A stretch of DNA of 59,711 nt from a bacterium (GTDB lineage Bacteria; Actinomycetota; Acidimicrobiia; Spongiisociales; Spongiisociaceae). The position numbers and the translations under genes were made by a program. The notes beneath the pieces were generated by a model. That model was not told the origin of the DNA, ran no database searches, and worked only from the letters and a program-made list of their open reading frames with translations. Positions 1 to 8,320 of the stretch are shown in pieces. Position 1 is the first letter of the stretch; each line of letters opens with the position of its first letter. The stretch is from the NCBI GenBank assembly GCA_028821265.1, contig JAPPGU010000061.1, positions 1 through 59,711 of the forward strand. Reading direction: 5' to 3'.

Positions 1-1069
<1,069 letters not shown>

Positions 1070-1159
1070 AGCCCTCAGGTTAGGGCGGTCCGGTGGCTTT
1101 GGCAGCGCTTGGTGCTGTGACCGTCCACCGGTCCGGCGGGGCTACCGGCGCTTAACCGG

Positions 1160-2596
1160 TCAAACCCCGCCGGAGGTGGTGATCTCGGGGGGTAGCCGCT
1201 CGCCCCAGCCGGTGGTCCGTTCCCACGCATGGGCCAGCTCCAGGACGGAGCGGTCGGCGTGATACCGGCCCACCAGCTGCAGTCCGACCGGGAGTCCGTC
1301 GGGTGTGAAGCTGCCCGGGACTGAGATGGTGGGATGGGTCGTGACCGTGACGTCGCTGCATGACCGCATCCAGTCGATGTAGGTCTCCATCCGGGTTCCG
1401 TCGATCTCGGTTGGGTATTCCACATCGACGGGGAACGGGGGCACCTGGGTGACCGGTGCCGCCAGGAAGTCGAACCCTCCCCGTTCGGGCCTCATGAAGT
1501 CATGGACGCGGGCGATCAGTTGGCGATGCCGGCGGCAGACCTCGGCGTACTCGGCGATGGTCATCTTCAGGCCGGCCTCGATGTTCCAGATCACGGTCGC
1601 CTTCATCAGGTCCCGGTGTTGGGCCAGCAGCGGGGCGTAGCCGACCGCGAACAGCCATGCCCTCCGGGCGTGGAAGATCTCGGCGGCGTCAGACAGGTCC
1701 GGCCAGGTCTCGACGACCTCGCAGCCCAGATCGGCCAGCAGGTCGGGAGCGTTTTCGAGGGCCGCTCTGATGGAGGGGTCGACCGGTAGCCCGCCGGCGT
1801 CGGGGGACCAGGCCACTCTGGTTCCGGTCAGATCCCGTTCCAGCGAGCCGGCTAACGCGTCCGGTGACTGGTCGATGGAGACCGGCGACCGGGGATCCGG
1901 GCCGGCCATGGCCCGGAGGTAGAGGGCTACGTCGGCCACGGTCCGGGCCATCGGGCCCCTCACGGGGAGGGGGGACCACGGATCGTGGGCGGTGATGGCC
2001 GGCACGCGGCCGGGCGAGGGGCGGAACCCGACGATGTTGCAGAAGGCAGCGGGATTGCGGAGCGAGCCGCCCAGATCGGAGCCGTCACACAGGGGAAGCA
2101 TCCGGGCCGCCAGCGCGGCCGCCGCGCCCCCGCTGCTGCCGCCCGGTGTCCGGTCGAGAGCGTAGGGGTTGCGGGTGGGGCCGAAGACCGGGTTGAACGT
2201 GTGGGACCCGGCGCCGAACTCGGGAGTGTTGGTCTTTCCCACCATCAGCGCGCCGGCCCGGCGCTGGCGCTCCACCACCAGCGAGTCGGACGGAGGGAGG
2301 AAGTCTGAGAAGATCGGCGAGCCGAAGGTGGTGCGGATGCCGGCCGTGGCCAGCAGGTCCTTGTGGGCCACGGGCAGGCCGTGCAGCAGTCCGAGGGTCT
2401 CGCCCCGGGCGTATGCCTCGTCGGCGGCGGTGGCTCGTTGTGTGGCCAGCTCGGGCGTAAGGGTCACCAAGGCGTTGACGGTCGGGTTGAGCGCCTCGAT
2501 CCGGGACAGGTGGGCGTCGAGCAGCTCGCGGGCGCTGATTTGTCCCCGGGCCAGCAGCGAGGACATTTCCGTTGCCGGAAGAGAGCACACATCCAT
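1160..2596 (-). CDS. Amidase signature family amidase
   Basis: This predicted cytoplasmic amidohydrolase hydrolyses an amide bond with the Ser-Ser-Lys triad of the amidase signature family. The general base is Lys79 in PVAHKD, the cis-serine is in GGSSGG (about residues 152-157), and the nucleophile is Ser178 in GSDLGGSLR. The length of 478 residues is normal for the family. I chose the ATG at 2596; an in-frame ATG six codons upstream (2614) is possible, and neither has a clear ribosome binding site. The gene is divergent from hisA. A GatA subunit is unlikely because no gatB or gatC is nearby, so the substrate (aliphatic or aromatic amide) cannot be named. Confidence 0.88.
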   Translation of the reverse strand: MDVCSLPATEMSSLLARGQISARELLDAHLSRIEALNPTVNALVTLTPELATQRATAADEAYARGETLGLLHGLPVAHKDLLATAGIRTTFGSPIFSDFLPPSDSLVVERQRRAGALMVGKTNTPEFGAGSHTFNPVFGPTRNPYALDRTPGGSSGGAAAALAARMLPLCDGSDLGGSLRNPAAFCNIVGFRPSPGRVPAITAHDPWSPLPVRGPMARTVADVALYLRAMAGPDPRSPVSIDQSPDALAGSLERDLTGTRVAWSPDAGGLPVDPSIRAALENAPDLLADLGCEVVETWPDLSDAAEIFHARRAWLFAVGYAPLLAQHRDLMKATVIWNIEAGLKMTIAEYAEVCRRHRQLIARVHDFMRPERGGFDFLAAPVTQVPPFPVDVEYPTEIDGTRMETYIDWMRSCSDVTVTTHPTISVPGSFTPDGLPVGLQLVGRYHADRSVLELAHAWERTTGWGERLPPEITTSGGV

Positions 2597-2701
2597 GGCG
2601 CCATTTGACCACATCGCGACCGGCCGTGGTTCGCTCCCGGCCCTGCCCGGTTACCCTCCCGCGCTGGAATCTGCTCCCGAGCAGCACCTGTGAGGCATTC
2701 C

Positions 2702-3415
2702 GTGAGAATCTTTCCGGCGATAGACGTCCTGTCCGGGGGCGTGGTGCGCCTGTTCCAGGGTGACTACGGCCAGGTCACCAGGTACGGAGAGTCGATCGGC
2801 GACCAGCTGGAGGCCTGGAAGGAGGCCGGGGCCGCCTGGTTGCACGTGATCGACCTCGACGGGGCACGGACGGGCAATCCCGATCCGTCCCTGTGGCGCC
2901 GGGTGGCCGGCCGCGGGGTGGCGGTCCAGCTCGGTGGGGGCATCCGGAGCGCCGAGGACGCGGTTGCGGCCCTCGGGTGCGGCATAGACCGGGTGATCAT
3001 GGGCACCAGCGCGGTCTGGTCGCCGGGTGTTCTGGCATCGACCGTCGAGCGAGCCTCGCCGGACCGGGTGGTAGCGGCGGTCGACGTAAGGGACGGGCGG
3101 GCCGGAGGCCAGGGTTGGCTGGACGAGGGCCGGGACTTCGGGCAGGTGGTCGAGAATGCGCTGGATGCGGGGGTGTCGAGGTTCCTGGTGACCGCCATCG
3201 CTCGAGACGGCGCCATGACCGGTCCCGACCTGGATCTACTCGGAGCGGTCCGCCGCCGGGCGCCGGATGCAGAGCTGATGGCCGCAGGCGGCATCGCGAC
3301 GATGGACGACCTGCGCGATCTGGCCGCCGGAGGCATCGACGGGGCGGTCATCGGTCGGGCCCTCTACGAAGGCGGGATCGACCTGACCGAGGCGCTGGCA
3401 GAGTTCCCGGGCTAG
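2702..3415 (+). CDS. hisA: Phosphoribosyl-formimino-AICAR ribotide isomerase (HisA, possibly bifunctional PriA)
   Basis: This is the TIM-barrel isomerase of histidine biosynthesis. It opens the ribose of ProFAR by an Amadori rearrangement before HisF acts. The N-terminal IFPAIDV holds the first catalytic Asp, and VDVRDG in mid-protein holds the second. The phosphate-binding segments LGGGIRS, MGTSAV, AAGGI and VIGRALY are all present. I start at the GTG at 2702 because GAGG lies six bases upstream and the protein then begins as the family does; an in-frame GTG at 2690 is possible. No other his or trp gene lies in the window, so it is an orphan. In many actinobacteria the HisA homologue (PriA) also replaces TrpF, and the sequence alone does not settle which applies here. 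Confidence 0.9.
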   Translation: MRIFPAIDVLSGGVVRLFQGDYGQVTRYGESIGDQLEAWKEAGAAWLHVIDLDGARTGNPDPSLWRRVAGRGVAVQLGGGIRSAEDAVAALGCGIDRVIMGTSAVWSPGVLASTVERASPDRVVAAVDVRDGRAGGQGWLDEGRDFGQVVENALDAGVSRFLVTAIARDGAMTGPDLDLLGAVRRRAPDAELMAAGGIATMDDLRDLAAGGIDGAVIGRALYEGGIDLTEALAEFPG

Positions 3416-3487
3416 ACGCCTGCCCGCCGGGCGTGCCGCTGGGCGGAGGCTCGGAACGACTGTTTTTCGCGTTCTCGCGGAAAGGGG

Positions 3488-3516
3488 TTGAACGCGTCAC
3501 AAGAATCTCTTATGTT
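3488..3516 (+). promoter_or_regulatory. Sigma-70-like promoter for the 60-residue membrane protein
   Basis: TTGAAC at 3488-3493 and TATGTT at 3511-3516 are separated by exactly 17 bases in an unusually A/T-rich patch between hisA and the small gene starting at 3612. A second -10-like TAGAAT sits at 3570-3575 without a matching -35. Confidence 0.5.
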
Positions 3517-3611
3517 AATTATCACCGAGCACCGACATCGGAACGGAAGGCCGATCAGAGCCGGAGTGGTAGAATAGGTGCCAGCCAGGCTGAGGAAGGA
3601 ACGATCCACGC

Positions 3612-3794
3612 ATGACCAGCCAGGGAGTCACCGAGTCGTTAGTCGACGCGAAGGACGAAGCCCGGCAGGCAGAGATACGGACCGATCTGGCCAAAGAGAT
3701 GAATCGGTTCACATGGCGGGTCATCGGTTTCGTAACCGCTCTCGTGCTTGGATCGACCGGTCTAATCATTGCGGTGCTGCTAGGTGTCCCCTAG
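3612..3794 (+). CDS. Small single-pass membrane protein, function unknown
   Basis: This is a 60-residue protein. Residues 1-33 are charged and probably helical (several Glu, Asp, Lys and Arg), and residues 34-57 form one hydrophobic transmembrane segment ending at the C-terminus. A purine-rich AGGAAGGA lies about 11 bases before the ATG, and a good promoter is upstream, which supports a real gene despite its size. It sits alone between hisA and the convergent YbdK-like ligase gene. I do not recognise a family; charged helix plus membrane anchor would suit a small adaptor or stress-related membrane peptide, but that is only inference. Confidence 0.65.
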   Translation: MTSQGVTESLVDAKDEARQAEIRTDLAKEMNRFTWRVIGFVTALVLGSTGLIIAVLLGVP

Positions 3795-3881
3795 AAACGG
3801 AGGGTGTCAGCCCTGGAACGCTGCCTCCGAGGTTGGCACAAGAGAACACGTGGAAGCAGGCACTTCGACGCGAAGAGGCTG

Positions 3882-3921
3882 GCCGACTCAGCCGATGCCG
3901 TGTCTCAGCGGCGGAGTCGGC
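3882..3921. terminator. Stem-loop between convergent genes, candidate bidirectional terminator
   Basis: GCCGACTC (3882-3889) pairs perfectly with GAGTCGGC (3914-3921). After one mismatch the stem continues with GCCG (3891-3894) against CGGC (3909-3912), closing a 14-base loop. It lies between the + strand small gene and the - strand ligase gene. There is no T tract, so termination is inferred from position and stem strength. Confidence 0.5.
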
Positions 3922-3935
3922 GAATACCCTGACGC

Positions 3936-5081
3936 CTATTGCCGCACATCGGGGGGAGCCAGCGAGTCGTTCACCAGGCGATCCACCACCGCCCGGAGGG
4001 CCTCCCTCTCGTCGGCGCCCGACTCCAATGCCTCCCGGTACACGGCCAGCTGGACGTCGGCGGAGGTGCCCCGCTCGAGGATGGTCCGGGCGTGTTCGAC
4101 CTCGGACACGCAACCGAGGGCTTCGGCATCCGGCCGAACCAACTCGATCATCTCCTCCATCAGGTCGGGGAACGGCACCAGGACGCCCTTGCCGAAGTCG
4201 ACCAGGCGGTCGGCGATCCCGTACCGCTGGGCCCGCCAGATGTTCTCCGCGACCAGGAAATTGGCGTAGCTCCTCCAGCGCTGGTTCTCCATCCGCAGCC
4301 GCCAGAGCATGCGGAGCAGGCACACGTAGAGGGCGGCCAGCGTGATGGTGTCCTCCATCTTGGTGGGCAGGTCGGTGATCCTCATCTCGAGGGTGGGGTA
4401 GCGGGACGACGGACGGACGTCCCACCAGAGCTTCGAGGCGTCCTCGATGATGCCGGCGTTCACCAGGACATCCACGTGTCGTTGGTACTCCGCCCACGAC
4501 TCGAACCTCTCGGGAAGGCCGGTGCGGGGAATGGCGCCGAAGATGGCCGGGCGGTAGCTCTTCAGGCCTGTGTCCCTGCCCTGCCAGAACGGTGAGGAGG
4601 CGGACAGGGCGAGGAGATGGGGGAGGAAGTAGGAGATTTGTCCCATCAGGTCGATCCGGAGGTCCGGGTCCTCGATTCCCACATGGACGTGGAGTCCCGA
4701 GATCACCAGCTGCCGGGCGGTGCCCTGGAGGTCGTCGGCGAGTTGGCGGTAGCGGTCGCCGTCGGTCACCTGCTGGGTCTCCCAGCGGGTGAACGGATGG
4801 GTCGAGGAGGCGATCGGGGCCAGGCCGTAGTCGTCAGCGGCCTCGGAGACGGCGATGCGCAACAGCCCGATCTCGGCCCGCAGATCCTTCAGGTTGTCGC
4901 AGACCGGAGTCCCGATCTCGATCTGGCAGCTAAACAGTTCGGGGCTCACCAACCCGTGGCGCAGCGCCTTCACCTTCTCGATCAGACCCTCCGGCTGGTA
5001 GGACACGAGCGCCCCCGTTTCGCGCTCGACCAGGAGGTACTCCTCCTCGATCCCCATAGTCCAGGAAGGTTCGGCAATCAT
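3936..5081 (-). CDS. Carboxylate-amine ligase of the GCS2/YbdK family
   Basis: A 381-residue ATP-grasp-like ligase related to glutamate-cysteine ligase. The N-terminal MGIEEEYLLV and later SCQIEIGTP are hallmark metal and ATP-binding segments. SGLHVHVGI and PTLEMRITD are the central family motifs. Family members such as E. coli YbdK have weak gamma-glutamylcysteine ligase activity and an uncertain natural role. The gene stands alone and converges on the small membrane protein gene. The start ATG at 5081 is the only sensible one, since the conserved MGIEEE begins nine residues in. A role in low-molecular-weight thiol synthesis is possible but not shown. Confidence 0.88.
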   Translation of the reverse strand: MIAEPSWTMGIEEEYLLVERETGALVSYQPEGLIEKVKALRHGLVSPELFSCQIEIGTPVCDNLKDLRAEIGLLRIAVSEAADDYGLAPIASSTHPFTRWETQQVTDGDRYRQLADDLQGTARQLVISGLHVHVGIEDPDLRIDLMGQISYFLPHLLALSASSPFWQGRDTGLKSYRPAIFGAIPRTGLPERFESWAEYQRHVDVLVNAGIIEDASKLWWDVRPSSRYPTLEMRITDLPTKMEDTITLAALYVCLLRMLWRLRMENQRWRSYANFLVAENIWRAQRYGIADRLVDFGKGVLVPFPDLMEEMIELVRPDAEALGCVSEVEHARTILERGTSADVQLAVYREALESGADEREALRAVVDRLVNDSLAPPDVRQ

Positions 5082-5096
5082 CAGGTGAGTTTAGTG

Positions 5097-5252
5097 TCGG
5101 ATCGGGATCACAGCTGATCAGGCCGGACGGATCGCAGCCGACCGAGTCGTAGACGGCATCCGGCTGACCAACGCCAGAACCGACGACAGCTCATGGCTGA
5201 GCCCATGGCCGTTTCATCTCTTGATCGGTGCCCGGGCCACGGCAGGGAGTGA
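5097..5252. other. Intergenic spacer with no gene seen
   Basis: These bases lie between the start of the YbdK-like ligase gene and the open part of the RibD_C remnant. No open frame with family resemblance and no strong hairpin is visible. The missing N-terminal half of the reductase-like protein is not recognisable here in any frame. Confidence 0.55.
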
Positions 5253-5522
5253 TCCGACGAGTGCTCATCGACCTACCGGTCGCTTCGAGAGGAGCGGGGC
5301 AAAGGCATCTGGTTGTTCGGCGGTGGCGCACTGTTTCGCAACCTCTGCGAGGAAGGGCTCGTCGACATGGTTGAGGTCTCGATCGTCCCTGTAATGCTCG
5401 GTGCGGGCGTTCCGCTCGTTGCCGACCTGTCCACGCGAGTGGAGCTAATACTGACAGAGCAAAGGCTTTACGAGACGACAGGAACGGTGAGTCTGGTTTA
5501 CGAGGTGAAAAGAGTCCCGTAG
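5253..5522 (+). pseudogene. Remnant of a dihydrofolate reductase-like (RibD C-terminal domain) protein
   Basis: The open frame from 5253 to the stop at 5522 encodes only the last ~89 residues of a RibD_C/DHFR-fold protein. It has the family signature GKGIWLFGGGALF, then VSIVPVMLGAG and a terminal strand. A TGA at 5250 closes the frame upstream, and the N-terminal half (roughly 100 residues) with the rest of the NADPH site is missing. A TTG at 5313 could initiate a 69-residue peptide, but this would lack the fold. I call it a 5'-truncated pseudogene. It sits beside a toxin-antitoxin pair, consistent with a small rearranged region. Confidence 0.75.
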
Positions 5523-5568
5523 GTGCTGACCATCGTATGGGCATCAAGGCATCATCTAATGGAGATGT

Positions 5569-5574
5569 TATGAT
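5569..5574 (+). promoter_or_regulatory. -10 element for vapBC, likely leaderless mRNA
   Basis: TATGAT ends seven bases before the vapB ATG at 5581, with no ribosome binding site between them, so transcription would start at or next to the start codon. CATCAT and ATGATG around the -10 form a short inverted repeat and GCATCA is directly repeated upstream. These could be autoregulatory VapB sites, but no DNA-binding consensus is known for this pair. Confidence 0.45.
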
Positions 5575-5580
5575 GTCTGC

Positions 5581-5838
5581 ATGCGAACGACGTTGACTCT
5601 CGACGATGACTTGGCCGCGGCCCTGAAGGAACAGGCCCGGCTGGCGGATCAGCCGTTCAAGCAGGTCGTCAACGACACCCTGCGGCGAGGTCTGTCCCCG
5701 GTGCTGGCAGAGGCGGAGTCCGGCTACGAGGTCAGGCCCCACGACAGCGGTTTCAGGCCCGGCGTCGATCCGTTGCGGCTGAACCAGCTCAACGACGCGC
5801 TCGAGGCTGACGAGTTCGCGGGCTCGCCGCCGCAGTGA
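5581..5838 (+). CDS. VapB-type antitoxin, ribbon-helix-helix family
   Basis: An 85-residue protein. The N-terminal RTTLTLDDDLAAALK is a classical ribbon-helix-helix DNA-binding start (strand then helix). The acidic C-terminal half should wrap the toxin. It ends in a 4-base GTGA overlap with the PIN-domain toxin gene, the usual arrangement for translational coupling in VapBC modules. The antitoxin should neutralise the RNase and repress its own promoter. The partner identity makes the call strong even though antitoxin sequences vary. Confidence 0.85.
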   Translation: MRTTLTLDDDLAAALKEQARLADQPFKQVVNDTLRRGLSPVLAEAESGYEVRPHDSGFRPGVDPLRLNQLNDALEADEFAGSPPQ

Positions 5839-6260
5839 TCGTCCCGGACCTGAACCTGCTCGTCTACGCACACAGCACCGGTGCGCCGCTGCACGAGCCG
5901 GCGCGCCGCTGGTGGGAGGATCTGGTGAACGGAACCAAGCGAGTCGGGGTTCCGTGGCTCGTGGCGGCAGGGTTCGTGCGACTGCTCACCCACCCCGGCG
6001 TCCTGAACACCCCGGCGGCTCCCGAGCACGCCGTCGACCTCATGGCCGAGTGGTTCCGCTCACCCAGCGTCGCACCGCTGAACCCGGGCACCCAGCACAT
6101 CGCGATCTTCCGCAGCATGCTGGTCGCCGCCGGTGTAGGGGGGAACCTCGTCACCGACGCCCACATCGCCGCGCTAGCCATCGAGCACCAAGCCGAGGTC
6201 CACTCCAACGACAGCGACTTCGCACGCTTCCCAGGAGTGCGCTGGCGCAACCCCCTCTGA
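5835..6260 (+). CDS. VapC-type PIN-domain toxin RNase
   Basis: A 141-residue PIN-domain protein starting at a GTG that overlaps the vapB stop. The acidic metal-binding residues are Asp5 (PDLNLLVYA), Asp108 (NLVTDAHIA) and Asp126/Asp128 (SNDSDFARF). The segment VPWLVAAGFVRL replaces the second acidic position with a Gly-Phe, as in many actinobacterial VapC proteins of this subtype. Known relatives cut tRNA or rRNA loops when freed from VapB. The target here is unknown. A stem-loop follows directly after the stop. Confidence 0.88.
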   Translation: MIVPDLNLLVYAHSTGAPLHEPARRWWEDLVNGTKRVGVPWLVAAGFVRLLTHPGVLNTPAAPEHAVDLMAEWFRSPSVAPLNPGTQHIAIFRSMLVAAGVGGNLVTDAHIAALAIEHQAEVHSNDSDFARFPGVRWRNPL

Positions 6261-6264
6261 CCCG

Positions 6265-6288
6265 GCACCGCCCCGACGCAGGCGGTGC
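6265..6288 (+). terminator. Hairpin after vapC, probable terminator
   Basis: GCACCGCC (6265-6272) and GGCGGTGC (6281-6288) form a perfect 8-bp GC-rich stem with an 8-base loop starting five bases after the vapC stop. A weak TTTGT follows ten bases downstream. Confidence 0.6.
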
Positions 6289-6871
6289 TGCACGGTTTGT
6301 GCCGGCTCCGACGGCGTGTCGGCTTTCGGCGCCACCGCCGGCTACGCGGTGGTCATCGCCGTTGTGCGATTGCTCGAGGCTCTGCTCCAGGTCTGCCGGC
6401 AGGCGTCGTTTCTCTCGCTTGCTGGGGCATTCGAGCGCAACCTTGGCATCTGCAAGTCCCGCCGGGACCGGCCTGCCGGCGCAAGGCGGCCTGTGTCAGC
6501 CCCACAGGGCCGATATCGGGACGGCCTGGTGATGCGGGGGTCGCTACGGTCCCGGGATGGACGCGGCGCCGCTGGACGGCCGCTATGACCCCGGCAACGG
6601 CGACGTACATGAGCGTTCATGGCGGGCAGCGGCGGGCCTCATCGGGGTGCTGGGTACTCGTCGCCTCCGGCGCGGAGTTGGCGCCATCGATCCAGCCGCT
6701 CATCGACTGCTGGGTGATCAGCCGTCCCGACGGGCCCGGCGGAACCATCCGGATGAATGCCTGGCAGGACTACGGCGTCCTCGCCGGCTCTCCTTCACCT
6801 GTGCGAGCCGTCTCTGATCCATGTGTCGCAAGAACCGTTGGGCACTCACGTATTCGAGTCCCGTTCGAGGG
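6289..6871. other. Stretch of ~580 bases with no convincing gene
   Basis: Several open frames cross this stretch on both strands, but none shows a family motif, a ribosome binding site or plausible composition. The translations are Arg/Ala/Pro-rich, as expected of random high-GC frames. No tRNA, terminal inverted repeats or direct repeats that would mark an insertion sequence were found. It may be decayed DNA next to the vapBC patch. Confidence 0.5.
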
Positions 6872-7663
6872 TCAGGATGGGCGCTGCCGTAGGGCTTCGA
6901 AGAGGACCAGGGCGCCGGCCGTGGCCGCGTTGAGGGAGTCGGCCGAGCCGGCCATGGGGATCCGGACCATGGGGAAGCGTCCGTCCAGCCAGGTCTCGCT
7001 GAGCCCGTACTGCTCGGAGCCCACCACAACGGCCACCGCACCCGAGTAGTCCGCGTTCCAGTAGAGATCCCGGGTGGACGGGGTGGTGACTACGGCCCTG
7101 ATCCCGTGTTCGGCCATCCATCCGATGGCGCCGTCCGCGGTCGAGACCGCCAGCGGCACGGTGAACAAGCACCCGAGCGAGGCCCGCACCACGTTGGGGT
7201 TGAATGGATCGGTGGTCGGATCGGCCACGACGACCGCGCTCACGCCGGCGGCATCAGCGGTGCGCAGCATGGTCCCGAGGTTGCCCGGCTTCTCGATGCT
7301 CTCCATCACCAGCAGAAGCGGGTCGGTCGGGAGCCTGATCCGCTCCAGACCGGTGTCGAACTGCGGCGCCACGGCCAGGAGCCCCTCGGGCCGGTCCCGG
7401 TAGGCGGCCTTCCGGAACGGTTCGGGCGCCAATCGGTGGCACCGGGCTCCCGACGCCACGATCCGGTCGACCAGGCCCGGCTCGTTGGTCCCGAGGAAGA
7501 GGCGGTCGCACATGTAGATCTCGTCGATGCGGATGCCGGCGTCTGCCGCCCGCGTGATCTCGCTGTAACCCTCGATCAGGAAGGCGCCCTCGCTGTCCCG
7601 GTGGCGCCGGCTCCGGAGCCGCACCAGGCGCTTCACCTTGGGGTTGGTCGGAGAGGTGATCAT
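6872..7663 (-). CDS. SpoU/TrmH-family RNA 2'-O-ribose methyltransferase
   Basis: A 263-residue SPOUT-class methyltransferase that transfers a methyl from SAM to a ribose 2'-OH of rRNA or tRNA. The N-terminal ~90 residues are the substrate-binding unit (ITSPTNPKVKRL, FLIEGYSEI). The knotted domain carries the three SpoU motifs: motif 1 EKPGNLGTMLRTADA, motif 2 VVGSEQYGLS and motif 3 GSADSLNAATAG. The start ATG overlaps the stop of the upstream nitroreductase gene by four bases, so the two are co-translated. Which nucleotide is modified (for example G2251 of 23S rRNA by RlmB-like enzymes) cannot be decided from sequence. Confidence 0.9.
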   Translation of the reverse strand: MITSPTNPKVKRLVRLRSRRHRDSEGAFLIEGYSEITRAADAGIRIDEIYMCDRLFLGTNEPGLVDRIVASGARCHRLAPEPFRKAAYRDRPEGLLAVAPQFDTGLERIRLPTDPLLLVMESIEKPGNLGTMLRTADAAGVSAVVVADPTTDPFNPNVVRASLGCLFTVPLAVSTADGAIGWMAEHGIRAVVTTPSTRDLYWNADYSGAVAVVVGSEQYGLSETWLDGRFPMVRIPMAGSADSLNAATAGALVLFEALRQRPS

Positions 7664-8268
7664 CCGGATCGGTCGGCGGGGGACCAGCGGTCCCGGTGGA
7701 TCACGTCCCGGACGGGCCGCCGGCCTCTATCCAGCGAGCCCGACCTCCGATCGGGGGCGGGATGGCCGATGGTGACCACCCCGATCGGCGAGTACTCCTC
7801 GGGGATGTCCAGCAGGGCCGCCAGGCCGGACATGGCATGGCAACCGAGGAAGCCGGCCGCCAAGCCCTCGTCCACAGCAGCCAGGAGTATGTTCTGGAGG
7901 GCTGCCCCCGCGTCTATCCACCAGTACGGGACCGGCCACTCGATCTCTTTCCCGTCGGGTGACTTGTCGGGCTCCCGGTAGCGCCGACGGTAGGCGTCCT
8001 CCGAAACACAGACGACCACATGGGCCGGTGCCCGGCTGATCCACGGATCGAACCCGGCCTCGACGTAGTCGGCCTCTCCTGCCAGGGCGGCGATCGACGC
8101 CCGGTCGGCCCGGTCGGTCACGACGACGAATGCCTGGCCCTGGGAGAACCCGGCGCTCGGGGCCTTCCGTCCTGCATCGACTATCCGTTCCAATGCAGCC
8201 GGATCCACGGGACTGCAGGTGTAGTTTCGGACCATCCGCCGCCGGGCGACCACCTCACGGAACTCCAT
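7660..8268 (-). CDS. Nitroreductase-family FMN oxidoreductase
   Basis: A 202-residue flavoprotein of the nitroreductase fold. The N-terminal FREVVARRRMVRNY is the FMN-phosphate-binding start, PSAGFSQGQAFVVV the next contact region, and DAGAALQNILLAA the central dimer helix. GLAAGFLGCHA and IGVVTIGHPAP close the fold. It should reduce an electrophilic or nitro substrate with NAD(P)H; the true substrate is not predictable, and F420 or mycofactocin-linked roles are not indicated. It is the first gene of a two-gene unit with the SpoU methyltransferase, whose ATG overlaps its stop. Confidence 0.87.
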   Translation of the reverse strand: MEFREVVARRRMVRNYTCSPVDPAALERIVDAGRKAPSAGFSQGQAFVVVTDRADRASIAALAGEADYVEAGFDPWISRAPAHVVVCVSEDAYRRRYREPDKSPDGKEIEWPVPYWWIDAGAALQNILLAAVDEGLAAGFLGCHAMSGLAALLDIPEEYSPIGVVTIGHPAPDRRSGSLDRGRRPVRDVIHRDRWSPADRSG

Positions 8269-8320
8269 GGCACCGTACGGTAGTTCCGGGACCTGTCTGG
8301 ATGGCGATAGGCCCCTGGGG

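Noticed and set aside
6843..6870. Possible tRNA T-arm-like sequence (TATTCGAGTCCCGTTCGA)
   Set aside because: No acceptor stem, D-arm or anticodon arm can be drawn around it.
6285..7049. A 254-codon plus frame after vapC
   Set aside because: It runs antisense into the SpoU gene, has Arg/Ser/Pro-rich composition and no family resemblance; only the stretch before 6871 is free of a real gene and shows nothing.
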